A model generated the notes under the pieces. The model did no database searches, was not told the DNA's origin, and was given only the letters and a program-made list of their open reading frames with translations. Source: Candidatus Aenigmatarchaeota archaeon (GTDB lineage: Archaea; Aenigmatarchaeota; Aenigmatarchaeia; CG10238-14; SCSR01). Taken from it: 64,000 bases of DNA. The stretch's first letter is position 1; each line of letters starts with the position of its first letter. A program made the translations under genes and the position numbers. Below, piece by piece: positions 35,532-44,123 of the stretch. The stretch covers positions 195,212 to 259,211 of the forward strand of contig JAUWZS010000002.1 of assembly GCA_030615205.1 (NCBI GenBank), in the 5' to 3' direction.

Positions 35532-35909
35532 TTGATTTCAGGTCGTGCGTGGCTAATTATGAAACATAAAATTTACACAGATGGTTCTGGTGACGGTCGG
35601 ATGGCTTGGTACAATGAAACTACAAACAAAAGCTGGTCTGGCCAACAACAAGGCTTGACAAATAATGAAGCGGAATACACCGCGGTGTATAAAGCATTAG
35701 AAGCGGTGCAAACGAAGGGCTCTGAAATCGAAATCCTCTCAGATTCGAAACTTGTTGTGAACCAGTTGAAGCGGCAGTGGCATATAAAGGATGATAGGAT
35801 GCGTGAATTCTTTGATAAGATACACAAGCTCATTCAAGAAAAAGGACTAAAGGTCGAATTCAATTGGGTGGCCAGAAAAGATAATCCTGCAGGCAAATAT
35901 CTAGGCTAA
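35532..35909 (+). CDS. Ribonuclease HI-like protein
   Basis: 125 aa, probably starting at Met10 (35559). Cleaves RNA in RNA-DNA hybrids. The four acidic residues are visible: YTDGSGD, NNEAEYTAVY, EILSDSKLVVNQL and ARKDNPAG. Small form without an N-terminal hybrid-binding domain, like archaeal and Rv2228c-type RNase HI. It converges with iscU. Confidence 0.9.
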   Translation: MISGRAWLIMKHKIYTDGSGDGRMAWYNETTNKSWSGQQQGLTNNEAEYTAVYKALEAVQTKGSEIEILSDSKLVVNQLKRQWHIKDDRMREFFDKIHKLIQEKGLKVEFNWVARKDNPAGKYLG

Positions 35910-35928
35910 TGTATAACATAAATTGAGC

Positions 35929-36459
35929 TCAACAGTAATCTTCTCCTGATTCTTGTTTGATCCTTGCTATTGCTGTTCCTTTTTCTATCTTTTTGTGGAT
36001 CTCTTCAAGCTCAGGCGGTATTTCTATGCCCTGCTTCTTGTAGAATTTGTAGATTGCTTCATACAATGCATCAGTTGAAAGAAGCGAGCAGTGGACCTTG
36101 ATTTTCGGCAGACCCCCAAGCGCGCCATTGACATTGTGCCTTGTTATTTTCAGTGCTTCCTTTAGTGTCTTCCCTTTAGCAAGCTCGGTAATCATACTGC
36201 CTGTAGCAACAGCTGCTGCGCATCCAAAACTCTGGAATTTTATGTCTTTTATGTAAAATTCGTTATTCTCGTTTTTATCGATCTTGAGATAGACCCAAAG
36301 TTCATCCCCGCAGATTGGACTGCCTACTTTGGCTACAGAGTCCGCATCCTCGATCTCGCCCATATTATTCGGATTACGGAAATGTTTTATAACTTCCTCT
36401 GTGTACGGGCCGTACCTGCTTTTCTTTATTTTTGCTTTTGTCTTTTCTTCAGGCATCAT
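35929..36459 (-). CDS. iscU: Fe-S cluster scaffold IscU
   Basis: 176 aa. Scaffold on which [2Fe-2S]/[4Fe-4S] clusters are built from sulfur supplied by a cysteine desulfurase. YGPYTEEVIKHFRNPNNMG is the family N-terminus; the three ligand Cys lie in SPICGDE, FGCAAAVATGS and KVHCSLLS. An extra C-terminal 30 residues end in ESGEDYC. The start codon is only 6 bp from the palindrome ATAACAGTGTTAT, so the transcript is probably leaderless and the operator overlaps the promoter. The partner desulfurase is at 52253. Confidence 0.93.
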   Translation of the reverse strand: MMPEEKTKAKIKKSRYGPYTEEVIKHFRNPNNMGEIEDADSVAKVGSPICGDELWVYLKIDKNENNEFYIKDIKFQSFGCAAAVATGSMITELAKGKTLKEALKITRHNVNGALGGLPKIKVHCSLLSTDALYEAIYKFYKKQGIEIPPELEEIHKKIEKGTAIARIKQESGEDYC

Positions 36460-36464
36460 AAATA

Positions 36465-36486
36465 TATAACAGTGTTATAATTTAAA
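36465..36486 (-). promoter_or_regulatory. iscU promoter with palindromic operator
   Basis: TATA-like box TTTAAATTATAA (minus strand) runs into the palindrome ATAACA-C-TGTTAT. The whole 22-bp block recurs unchanged upstream of the cysteine desulfurase at 53507-53528. Repressor binding there would block TBP/TFB. Confidence 0.75.
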
Positions 36487-36598
36487 TGTTATTGCAACAA
36501 GATTTATTAAACGCTAAAACTTATTAAACGCATCAAACATTTAACTCATAGATGCATTTAACTCATAGATGGAATAATTAATTGAGTGTAATGATTAA

Positions 36599-37444
36599 TT
36601 GGATATGTTTCAAATGGTAAAGAAAAAAGGATTACCGAAATGGGGCGAACATGTGCTTTGCACGGCCACTCGTATTACGCCTTTTGCTGCTTGGTGTACG
36701 CTGGATGAGTACGAGGGAGAAGATGGCTCTCGCATAGAATGCATGATACATATTTCTGAGGTTGCTGGAAAATGGGTCAAGGATATACGCGATTTTGTAA
36801 AGCCCAACAAACGATATATAGCAAAAGTAATCCGCATCGATTATCAGAAAGGCCATTTGAATCTTAGCCTGAAGCGAGTCAGCAAATTCGACAAAAAAGA
36901 AGCTATGGAAAAATATCGACGAACGAAGCGGGCAGCTGGAATGCTTATGCGAGCTACGAAACGTGTTGGAAAAACAGAAAGTGATGCGCACGATGAGGTC
37001 GTAGCCAAACTAGAAAAAATATTTTACGAAAAAAGGCCTGAAGCTGAGGGTAAGTTCGCTGAGAAGTTCGATTTATTTTATGCATTCGAGGAAACAAATG
37101 AAGACCCAAGCACACTGACAGAAGCTGGAATAACAAAAGAATGGGCTGATGCGCTTGTAGAAATTATAAAGAAAAACTTCCGTGTGAAAGAAAGAACGCT
37201 CAAAGCAGTCTTAAACTTGACCAGCATAGCTCCAGATGGTGTGAAAATAATAAAGAAAGTTTTGTCAAATTTGGAAAAGACAACTGGCATGAATGTGAAA
37301 TATATATCAGCACCAAGATACAGCGTGGATATAAAATCGAAAAATCCTAAAGAAGCTGAAAAGAGATTGAAAGAAGGATTAGAAGGAGCAATTAAGGAAA
37401 TCAAAGCAGCAGGCGGCGATGGAAGTTATAAGTTGATGAAATAA
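36599..37444 (+). CDS. Translation initiation factor aIF2 subunit alpha
   Basis: 281 aa. Part of the aIF2 complex that delivers initiator tRNA. N-terminal S1 domain (about 15-95: GEHVLCTATRITPFAAWCTLDEYEG ... GHLNLSLKRV), helical middle domain, and C-terminal alpha/beta domain (about 180-275) that contacts aIF2-gamma. Normal family length. A near-immediate Nop10 gene follows, the classical archaeal order. A second Met, three codons in, is an alternative start. Confidence 0.95.
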   Translation: MDMFQMVKKKGLPKWGEHVLCTATRITPFAAWCTLDEYEGEDGSRIECMIHISEVAGKWVKDIRDFVKPNKRYIAKVIRIDYQKGHLNLSLKRVSKFDKKEAMEKYRRTKRAAGMLMRATKRVGKTESDAHDEVVAKLEKIFYEKRPEAEGKFAEKFDLFYAFEETNEDPSTLTEAGITKEWADALVEIIKKNFRVKERTLKAVLNLTSIAPDGVKIIKKVLSNLEKTTGMNVKYISAPRYSVDIKSKNPKEAEKRLKEGLEGAIKEIKAAGGDGSYKLMK

Positions 37445-37464
37445 GTTGATGGTAAGCTGGTGAA

Positions 37465-37638
37465 ATGAAAATTAAAAAATGCGATTCCTGCGGAACGTAT
37501 ACTATGAAAGACTTATGCCCGAAATGCGACAAACCAACAAAACATCCACAACCACCAAGATTCTCTCCTGAAGATAAATACGGGAAATGGAGAAGACTAG
37601 AAAAGATTAAGCAAATGAGGGAGCACGAAAGAAGGTGA
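37465..37638 (+). CDS. nop10: H/ACA ribonucleoprotein subunit Nop10
   Basis: 57 aa. Component of the box H/ACA pseudouridylation complex. KKCDSCGTYTMKDLCPKCDK is its zinc ribbon (CxxC...CxxC), followed by the conserved HPQPPRFSPEDKYGKWRR segment that binds Cbf5. Follows aIF2-alpha by 20 bp, as expected in archaea. Confidence 0.92.
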   Translation: MKIKKCDSCGTYTMKDLCPKCDKPTKHPQPPRFSPEDKYGKWRRLEKIKQMREHERR

Positions 37639-37671
37639 AATATTAAATCTCTTTAAAGAGACAGTTTAATT

Positions 37672-38203
37672 ATGTTAATTCTTGTTGCAGGATTGCCAGG
37701 AGTAGGTAAGACAACTGTCGGGAAGAGTATTGCTGAAAAGTTAAAAGCTGTGTTTTTTGAGGAAGATACAATAAAACATAAGCTCGTACCAGAAGTTCTT
37801 GGTGAAAGAAAGTTCAGATGGCATATAGAACACTTAAATATTCCCACATTATGTCAGAAAGATGGTCTATGAAAAGGTTTGTGATGAGTTAGAAAAATTG
37901 CTTAAAGAAAGGAAAGATGTTGTTGTGGAAGCAACCTTCTCTAATAAGGAATTTAGGCAGATGGTTTATGATTTGGCCAATAAAGTTAAAGCAAAAACTC
38001 ACATAGTTAAGATAGTTTGTCCAGAAGACATAGTAAAACAAAGAATGGATAAAAGGCACGAGGAGACTGGGCATCCGGCAAGATATGGTATACATTTGGA
38101 AATAAAGAAAATATGGGAACCAATCGAAGAAGAGCATTTTATAATTAATACAAACAAAAATATAGAAAGTCAGGTGAGTGAGTTTATTAACTCATTAAAG
38201 TGA
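37672..38203 (+). pseudogene. P-loop kinase (AAA_33 type) with a frameshift
   Basis: The first frame (37672-37872) encodes ILVAGLPGVGKTTVGKSIAEKL, a Walker A of zeta-toxin/AAA_33-like kinases, and ends out of register. The second frame (37862-38203), shifted by one base, continues with VYEKVCDELEKLLKERKDVVVEATFSNKEFR, CPEDIVKQRMDKRHEETGHPA (lid) and a C-terminal helix. Joined, they give about 175 aa, a complete small kinase. The shift lies close to 37850-37862. It interrupts the usual Nop10-PAC2 gene pair, so it is probably an inserted gene. Confidence 0.7.
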
Positions 38204-38246
38204 TATTTTTAACAGATTTTTAACTTATAAGAAACAAAATAATAAT

Positions 38247-39065
38247 ATGACTACTCGCATTGTTGAATTAAAAAAGCCGAGATTGAAAAATCCTGTTTTT
38301 ATAGGAGGGCTGCCTGGTGTTGGCAATGTCGGACGGATTGCTGCTGGTTACTTGGTGGAAGAGCTAAAAGCGGTCAAATTTGCCGAGCTCTATAGTTCTC
38401 ATTTCATGCCCTTTGTGCTCGTACAACAAGGCTCGACCGTGCACGTCTTGAAGAATGAATTTTATTATTGGAAACCTAAACGACGCAAGCGCGGCCAGCG
38501 GGACTTGGTAATTTTAATCGGAGACTCGCAAAGCATTGACCCAGAAGGGCATTACGAGGTTGTCGAAGAGATTTTGAGTTATATAAAGAAGCTTGGCATT
38601 AAGCAGATGTTTAATCTTGCCGGGCTTGGCGTAGGCGAGAAAAAAGATAAACCAGAAGTTATCGGTGTTGTGAATAACCCAAAGCTAATCAAAAAATATA
38701 GAAAATATGGAATAAAATTTGATACTGGTGACAGAGTTGGCACTATTGTCGGAGCAGCTGGTCTGCTACTGGGTCTTGGCGCAGGTATTGGAATTAACGG
38801 CCTCTGCCTGCTCGGGGAAACTTCGGGCGCTCCCCTCATACCTGATCCTAAAGCCGCAGAATCTGTATTAAACACGCTCACAAAAATACTAAAAATCAAA
38901 GTCGACACCAGCAAAATACAGAAGAAAGTAAAGGAGATGGAAGGATTCATACAACGCATGGAAAAGATGCAAAGAAGAGCACTTATGCAGCTGATGAAAG
39001 GCCGTATGGGTAAACCGACTGGAAAAGAAAAAGAAGAAGAGGAAGAGCTAAGTTATATTGGATAA
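38247..39065 (+). CDS. PAC2-family protein (COG2047)
   Basis: 272 aa, alpha/beta fold with GGLPGVGNVGRIAAGYLVEEL at the start and GRVGTIVGAAGLLLGLG-type glycine-rich strand. PAC2 proteins include proteasome-assembly chaperones; archaeal members are normally encoded after aIF2-alpha/Nop10. GLCLLGETSGAPLIPDPKAAE is typical. Ends in a charged tail (KEKEEEEEL). Confidence 0.85.
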   Translation: MTTRIVELKKPRLKNPVFIGGLPGVGNVGRIAAGYLVEELKAVKFAELYSSHFMPFVLVQQGSTVHVLKNEFYYWKPKRRKRGQRDLVILIGDSQSIDPEGHYEVVEEILSYIKKLGIKQMFNLAGLGVGEKKDKPEVIGVVNNPKLIKKYRKYGIKFDTGDRVGTIVGAAGLLLGLGAGIGINGLCLLGETSGAPLIPDPKAAESVLNTLTKILKIKVDTSKIQKKVKEMEGFIQRMEKMQRRALMQLMKGRMGKPTGKEKEEEEELSYIG

Positions 39066-39113
39066 ACATTTTCAACTTGCAAAACATGTACAAGTTCTAG
39101 AACAGGAAAATTT

Positions 39114-39134
39114 GAACAAAAATCTATCTGATTC
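39114..39134. repeat. CTATCTGATTC intergenic repeat, copy a
   Basis: GAACAAAAATCTATCTGATT, 7 bp beyond the stop of the DUF218 gene. Same motif as copies near 49.7-52.2 kb. On the minus strand it yields a T-tract and may end transcription. Confidence 0.5.
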
Positions 39135-39140
39135 TGCTAG

Positions 39141-39830
39141 CTAGTCTTTTAATCTTCCGGAAAGTTTCACTTTTCTCTCAACATATTTCCTAATTTTCTT
39201 AATTATCTTTACATCAATGCCCAATCTTTTCGCAATTTCTTCATTCGACAACTTTAATAGCTCTTGCAACCCTTTTTCAGAATAAAGTGGGTGTATCCTC
39301 TTAATTAATTTTTTAATTTGTTTGTCGTCTCCATCTTTTATGTTTTTAAAGAACGCGTGTGTCAATTCAGTAAAATCATTTTCAATACCAAGTATTTTAT
39401 AGAATATACTGTGAGCGTCGAATGCCCTAACACCGATAAATTTTATTCTGTAACCTTTCCCCATAACCTTCTTGAATATTATTTTAGCTCGCCGTAAATG
39501 GTAACCAGATGTAACAAGTGCTATATTCCTCCATTTATTTGGTTTTAATATCCTTTGTTTGATGAAGAATGCATTCCCTATAGTGTCTGTGGATGTATCC
39601 TCTTTAATGATGTCTCTTTTCTCAATGCCTCTGGAAACAGCATACTGTTTCATCGCTTCTGCTTCAGTTATCTTCAGCTTACTATTACTTAGACCACCAC
39701 ACATGATTAGCTTAGATTCAGGGGAATTACTATACAAACTGATGGCAGTGTCAAGTCTGGATTTTAATACGCTTGGTAATTTTTTCTTGTCTTTGAGCGT
39801 AAAACCCAGTACAATTATGCAGTCGAACAT
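39141..39830 (-). CDS. DUF218 (YdcF/SanA-like) protein with helical C-terminus
   Basis: 229 aa. MFDCIIVLGFTLKDKKKLPSVLKSRLD, KLIMCGGLSNSKLKITEAEAMK, DTSTDTIGNAFF and ALVTSGYHLRRAKIIFKKVM are the four DUF218 motifs in order. Such proteins are linked to envelope polymer processing. The C-terminal 60 residues (SNEEIAKRLGIDVKIIKKIRKYVERKV) are unusual: a helix-turn-helix-like segment. No signal peptide. Confidence 0.8.
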   Translation of the reverse strand: MFDCIIVLGFTLKDKKKLPSVLKSRLDTAISLYSNSPESKLIMCGGLSNSKLKITEAEAMKQYAVSRGIEKRDIIKEDTSTDTIGNAFFIKQRILKPNKWRNIALVTSGYHLRRAKIIFKKVMGKGYRIKFIGVRAFDAHSIFYKILGIENDFTELTHAFFKNIKDGDDKQIKKLIKRIHPLYSEKGLQELLKLSNEEIAKRLGIDVKIIKKIRKYVERKVKLSGRLKD

Positions 39831-39884
39831 GCTAAAGCCGCCTCATACCAATATTTATAAAACTACAACAACAAATAAAGGACT

Positions 39885-40574
39885 ATGTCAGAAGAATTTC
39901 TGGTCCCACAGGAGAGATACTTAGCATCTGGTATACACATCGGGACAAAGCAACGCACAAAGCAAATGCGGCATTTTGTCTATAAAATAAGACCGGACGG
40001 CCTTGCTGTTATGAATTTGCGGATAATAGACGAAAGGATAAGAATCGCAGCTAAATTCTTGGCCCGTGCAAAGAAAATTCTTGTTGTAAGCAGAAAGAGC
40101 GTTGCACATCATGCAATAGAAAAATTTTCAGAGTTAGTTGGAGCGAAAACCGTAAAAGGAAGGTTTATGCCAGGCATGCTCACAAACCCGCATTATGAAA
40201 ACTTTTATGAGGCCGATGTTGTTTTGATTATTGATCCTATGTCAGATTATCAAGTTTTGAATGAGGCTGTTACTGCCCGTGTGCCCATTGTGGCAATATG
40301 TGATACACTCAACGAAACAAACGATGTAGATATCGTCATTCCTGCGAACAACAAAGGCATACGCTCTATAACATTGCTTTTTTGGCTTCTTGCAAAGGAG
40401 ATCCTAAAGGAGCGTGGGGAAATAAAAGCAGACGAGGATTTCAAGCATAAAATTGAGGATTTCGCAAAAGAGGGCGCTTTCAGAGAGTCGCGTGAGCGAG
40501 GGAGAGGCTATGAGCGGAGGGAGTACACACGCCCTAGACGAGGTTTTACTAGACCCAGAAGTCGCCGGAAATAA
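39885..40574 (+). CDS. rps2: 30S ribosomal protein S2
   Basis: 229 aa. Small-subunit protein uS2. LVPQERYLASGIHIGTKQRTKQMRHFVYKIRPDGLAVMNL is the family N-terminus; GAKTVKGRFMPGMLTNPHY and NNKGIRSITLLFWLLAKEIL are conserved. The C-terminal 30 residues are Arg/Gly-rich (RERGRGYERREYTRPRRGF), an extension common in archaea of this kind. Confidence 0.97.
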   Translation: MSEEFLVPQERYLASGIHIGTKQRTKQMRHFVYKIRPDGLAVMNLRIIDERIRIAAKFLARAKKILVVSRKSVAHHAIEKFSELVGAKTVKGRFMPGMLTNPHYENFYEADVVLIIDPMSDYQVLNEAVTARVPIVAICDTLNETNDVDIVIPANNKGIRSITLLFWLLAKEILKERGEIKADEDFKHKIEDFAKEGAFRESRERGRGYERREYTRPRRGFTRPRSRRK

Positions 40575-40709
40575 ACAATTGAATGTATTTTTTTATAAAT
40601 TTTTCTAAAATCGCTCAGAACAACCGAGCAGTCATTTCACATTTTTATCATATAATTCGAAGGAACCAAATCAATATTTAAAGAGGCGTTAAATTTCTTA
40701 TCACGCGCT

Positions 40710-40778
40710 CGGAAAAACATATTTTTCCGTAAGAGATAAAAGACGCGTTTTATTTATTAATCGAAGGTATCGATTAAT
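40710..40778. promoter_or_regulatory. Two perfect inverted repeats upstream of nrdJ
   Basis: CGGAAAAA-CATA-TTTTTCCG at 40710-40729 and ATTAATCGA-AGGTA-TCGATTAAT at 40756-40778. The second ends 16 bp before the preferred start of the reductase. Candidate operators. Confidence 0.5.
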
Positions 40779-42891
40779 GCTCATTGGTAATTCCATGGCA
40801 AAAATTTCTAAGGTAAAAAAACGTGATGGGAGAATAGTCGATTTTGACAAAAGCAAGATAGCAGCTGCAATATGGAAAGCTGCAGAATCTGTTGGTGGTA
40901 AAGACAGGAAAAGGGCAGACGAGCTGGCGGATATTGTAACTAAAGTTCTTGAGGAAAAGTTTGCAGGAAAGACCCCAAGCGTGGAAGATGTGCAAGATAT
41001 TGTAGAAAAGGTACTTATAGACGAAGGTCATGCAGAAGTCGCCAAGGCCTATATTCTATATCGGGACAAACGTGCTAGTGTAAGAAAAATAAAGTTGATG
41101 CTCGGCGTAGATGACGAGCTGAAGATGAGCCTGAACGCGATAAAAGTCATGGCAAGCAGGTATCTACTTAAAGACGAAAACTTGAGTGTAGTAGAAAGCA
41201 CTGGACACCTGTTCAGACGCGTTGCAAAATCAATAGCTGAGCCAGAGAAAAAATATGGCGGGGCGAAGAAGGCAAAAGAATTCGAAGAAGAATTTTACAA
41301 TATGATGGTTAATCGAGAGTTTATGCCTAACAGCCCAACGCTTATGAATGCTGGCACAGATTTAGGCCAGCTCAGTGCGTGCTTCGTCCTTCCGATCGAA
41401 GACTCGATAAACGGCATATTCGATTCTATAAAGCAGACCGCGATTATACATAAAACCGGCGGGGGCACAGGATTCTCTTTCTCCAAGCTCAGACCAAAGG
41501 GCGATGTTGTTAAAAGCACCGGTGGCATAGCATCTGGTCCACTGTCCTTTATGCAGGTTTTTAATGCAGCAACAGAAGTTATTAAGCAGGGCGGAAAACG
41601 ACGAGGAGCAAACATGGGGATGTTACGTGTAGACCACCCTGACATACTTGAATTTATAACAGCGAAAGAGCGCGAGGGTATCTTGAGTAATTTCAACATT
41701 TCCGTTGCTGCCACAGATTCTTTTATGCGGGCTGTTGAACGCAACGGCGACTATAACATGATAAATCCTCGAACAGGTAAATCCACCAAAAGACTACCAG
41801 CACGTGCTGTTTTCAATCTAATGGTGATGATGTCTTGGAAGAACGGTGAGCCTGGAGTCATCTTTATAGACAGAATAAACGCCCACAACCCAACATCGGA
41901 AATCGGAGATATAGAATCGACCAATCCATGCGGCGAACAACCTCTTTTGCCTTGGGAATCTTGCAATCTCGGCTCGATAAATCTTGAGAGGATTATGACA
42001 GACGGTAGGATGGATTGGGAAAAACTGCGCAAAACCGTTCGCCTGGCCGTTCGATTTCTTGACAATGTTATAGATGTAAACAAGTACCCACTAAAGGAAA
42101 TAGAAGAGATGACAAAAGCCAACCGCAAAATTGGCCTTGGCGTTATGGGATTCGCTGACATGCTCATAAAGATGCGTATACCGTACAACTCGGAAAAGGC
42201 AATAAAGGTAGCGGAAAAAATTATGAAGTTTATACAGGATGAATCGAAAAAGATGTCCGAAGAGCTAGGAAAGGAAAAGGCTTCTTTTCCCAATTTCAAA
42301 AAAAGTACTTGGGCGAAAAAGTACAAGCATATTCGCAATGCCACAACAACTACAATCGCGCCCACAGGCACAATAAGCGTTATTGCCAATTGCTCATCAG
42401 GCATAGAGCCTATATTTGCTGTTTCTTATGTCCGCGACGTCAGCGAGAGCTTGGGACATGAGTTAGCAGAAGTCAATCCTATGTTTGAAATAATGATGAT
42501 AGAACGTGGCATGTACACAGACGAGCTGATAAAAAAAATTACCCAAAGCGGCAGTATACAAAACATAAAAGAGATACCAAAAAAAGTCAGGAACATATTT
42601 GTCACTGCTTTGGACATAGAACCAGAATGGCACGTAAGGACCCAGGCTGCTTTCCAAAAATATACGGACAATGCTGTATCAAAGACGATAAACTTTCCTA
42701 ATTGGGCAACACCGCATGACGTAGAAAAGGTTTTCATGCTTTCGTGGAAACTTGGTTGCAAAGGAATAACTGTTTATCGATACGGTAGCAGGGAAAAACA
42801 AATCCTTACGATAAAGGGTAAGGGCATTGAGAACCCGAGGGTAATTAATTCAGACGGTTATAGAGGCGGTTGCCCACATTGTACTATATAG
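40777..42891 (+). CDS. nrdJ: Class II ribonucleotide reductase (B12-dependent)
   Basis: About 698-704 aa; Met7 (40795, MAKISKVKKRDG) is the likely start because the first ATG overlaps a palindrome. Makes deoxynucleotides using adenosylcobalamin. ATP-cone (about 8-95), then QLSACFVLPIEDS (redox Cys), GGGTGFSFSKLRPKGD, NPCGEQPLLPWESCNLGSINL (radical Cys and Glu) and the second redox motif near ATTTTIAPTGTISVIANCSSG. C-terminal GGCPHC is the re-reduction pair. Oxygen-independent. Cob(I)alamin adenosyltransferase is encoded 0.4 kb downstream. Confidence 0.95.
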   Translation: MLIGNSMAKISKVKKRDGRIVDFDKSKIAAAIWKAAESVGGKDRKRADELADIVTKVLEEKFAGKTPSVEDVQDIVEKVLIDEGHAEVAKAYILYRDKRASVRKIKLMLGVDDELKMSLNAIKVMASRYLLKDENLSVVESTGHLFRRVAKSIAEPEKKYGGAKKAKEFEEEFYNMMVNREFMPNSPTLMNAGTDLGQLSACFVLPIEDSINGIFDSIKQTAIIHKTGGGTGFSFSKLRPKGDVVKSTGGIASGPLSFMQVFNAATEVIKQGGKRRGANMGMLRVDHPDILEFITAKEREGILSNFNISVAATDSFMRAVERNGDYNMINPRTGKSTKRLPARAVFNLMVMMSWKNGEPGVIFIDRINAHNPTSEIGDIESTNPCGEQPLLPWESCNLGSINLERIMTDGRMDWEKLRKTVRLAVRFLDNVIDVNKYPLKEIEEMTKANRKIGLGVMGFADMLIKMRIPYNSEKAIKVAEKIMKFIQDESKKMSEELGKEKASFPNFKKSTWAKKYKHIRNATTTTIAPTGTISVIANCSSGIEPIFAVSYVRDVSESLGHELAEVNPMFEIMMIERGMYTDELIKKITQSGSIQNIKEIPKKVRNIFVTALDIEPEWHVRTQAAFQKYTDNAVSKTINFPNWATPHDVEKVFMLSWKLGCKGITVYRYGSREKQILTIKGKGIENPRVINSDGYRGGCPHCTI

Positions 42892-42963
42892 AGCGATAGA
42901 CCTAGAACACTTGATCAAGCAGCGTACCTGCATTTTTAAATTTATGAAAAATTAGTTGATTTT

Positions 42964-43275
42964 ATGAGTCCGTTGTTTGTGCTGCTTGGTTTTATTGATA
43001 CGTTGGCTGCAGCTTTGATATTTTTTCCGTTCTCCGAAGCGCTTGTTTTGTATGTTATGGTCTACATGGTCGCAAAAGGCGGCTTCTTTTTCCTTTCTGG
43101 CATAGCGTCTAAAAGTATGAACCCAGTCTGCATGGGATTCTGCGTGATAGACATATTAACTGGAATCGTGCTGGGTATGATCTCCTTTGGTATTGCCTCA
43201 GCTTTCTTACAAACATTTGGTATTGTTGCATTGCTAAAAGGTTTTTATTGCCTAATAACACCAATTTTTAGTTAA
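42964..43275 (+). CDS. Small membrane protein
   Basis: 103 aa, three to four transmembrane helices (PLFVLLGFIDTLAAALIFF, LYVMVYMVAKGGFFFLSG, CVIDILTGIVLGMISFG, FGIVALLKGFYCLI). No family recognised; lies between nrdJ and cobO. Confidence 0.6.
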   Translation: MSPLFVLLGFIDTLAAALIFFPFSEALVLYVMVYMVAKGGFFFLSGIASKSMNPVCMGFCVIDILTGIVLGMISFGIASAFLQTFGIVALLKGFYCLITPIFS

Positions 43276-43313
43276 TTTAGTTAATTTTCAACTATTATAT
43301 CAGAGGTTGTTGT

Positions 43314-43883
43314 ATGCCGCGAAAAAATAAAAAAAGGAAAAAAATTAAAAAAGAATTTGACGGAAAAAAACGCGGCATGGTTTATCTCTACACAGGCACG
43401 GGCGCTGGTAAAACAACAAACGCGCTTGGTATAGCAATGCGCTGCGTGGGCCACAGACAGAAAGTAGTCGTGATCCAGTTTTTGAAATGGTGGAAGAAGA
43501 CCGGCGAATATAAGATACGCAACCGCTTGAAGCCTTATTACGAAATTTATCAGTTCGGCCGAAAGGGCTGGATTGGGTTCAAGAATCTGGACGAACGAGA
43601 TAAAAAACTTTCTGAGCGGGCATTCAAGTTTGCCAAAAAAGTAGTGAAGGAGAAAAAACCGCACGTTCTCATTCTCGATGAAATAAACATTGCATTGCAT
43701 CGCAAACTGCTGGACAAAAAAGAAGTTATTGATTTTCTGATGAATCTGCCGCCGACAACCGATGTCGTGCTCACTGGCCGTTATGCGCCTGAAGAGCTTT
43801 GGGATGCCGCAGATTTTGTGAATGTGATCGTAGATAACAAACATCCGAAAAAGTTAATAGCAAAAAAAGGAATACAATATTAA
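43314..43883 (+). CDS. cobO: Cob(I)alamin adenosyltransferase (CobO/BtuR type)
   Basis: 189 aa. Transfers the adenosyl group of ATP to cobalamin. Walker A GTGAGKTTNALGIAMRCVGH, VVVIQFLKWWKKTGEY (family signature), HVLILDEINIALHRKLL (Walker B) and VLTGRYAPEELWDAADFVN identify the CobA/CobO/BtuR family. A basic N-terminal tail (RKNKKRKKIKKEFDGKKRG) is added. Provides the cofactor of NrdJ. Confidence 0.93.
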   Translation: MPRKNKKRKKIKKEFDGKKRGMVYLYTGTGAGKTTNALGIAMRCVGHRQKVVVIQFLKWWKKTGEYKIRNRLKPYYEIYQFGRKGWIGFKNLDERDKKLSERAFKFAKKVVKEKKPHVLILDEINIALHRKLLDKKEVIDFLMNLPPTTDVVLTGRYAPEELWDAADFVNVIVDNKHPKKLIAKKGIQY

Positions 43884-43907
43884 CAATATTAAATTAAGGG
43901 TGTGGTA

Positions 43908-44102
43908 ATGTCTTCAGTAAAAATTGATAAAGAGAAATGCATTGGATGTGGACTTTGTGAAAGCATGTGCCCTGAGGTTTTCGAGCTAAGGAGTGATGGA
44001 AAAGCTTATGTTAAAAATCCAAGTGGCTGCAAAAGTGAAAGCTGTAACTGTAAAGATGTTGCAGCAAGCTGCCCAGTCCAAGCTATAACGTACGAGGAAT
44101 AA
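43908..44102 (+). CDS. 4Fe-4S ferredoxin
   Basis: 64 aa from ATG at 43908. CIGCGLCESMCP binds one [4Fe-4S] cluster with CPVQAI providing the fourth ligand; the second CxxxCxC cluster (CKSESCNC) may give a disulfide or a partial second site. Small single-cluster ferredoxin; probably electron donor. GGTG precedes the start. Confidence 0.9.
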   Translation: MSSVKIDKEKCIGCGLCESMCPEVFELRSDGKAYVKNPSGCKSESCNCKDVAASCPVQAITYEE

Positions 44103-44123
44103 ACGGCGCGAAGAATAAAACGT

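Noticed and set aside
40575-40794. Cobalamin riboswitch before nrdJ
   Set aside because: No B12-box or multi-stem fold seen; only two simple inverted repeats.
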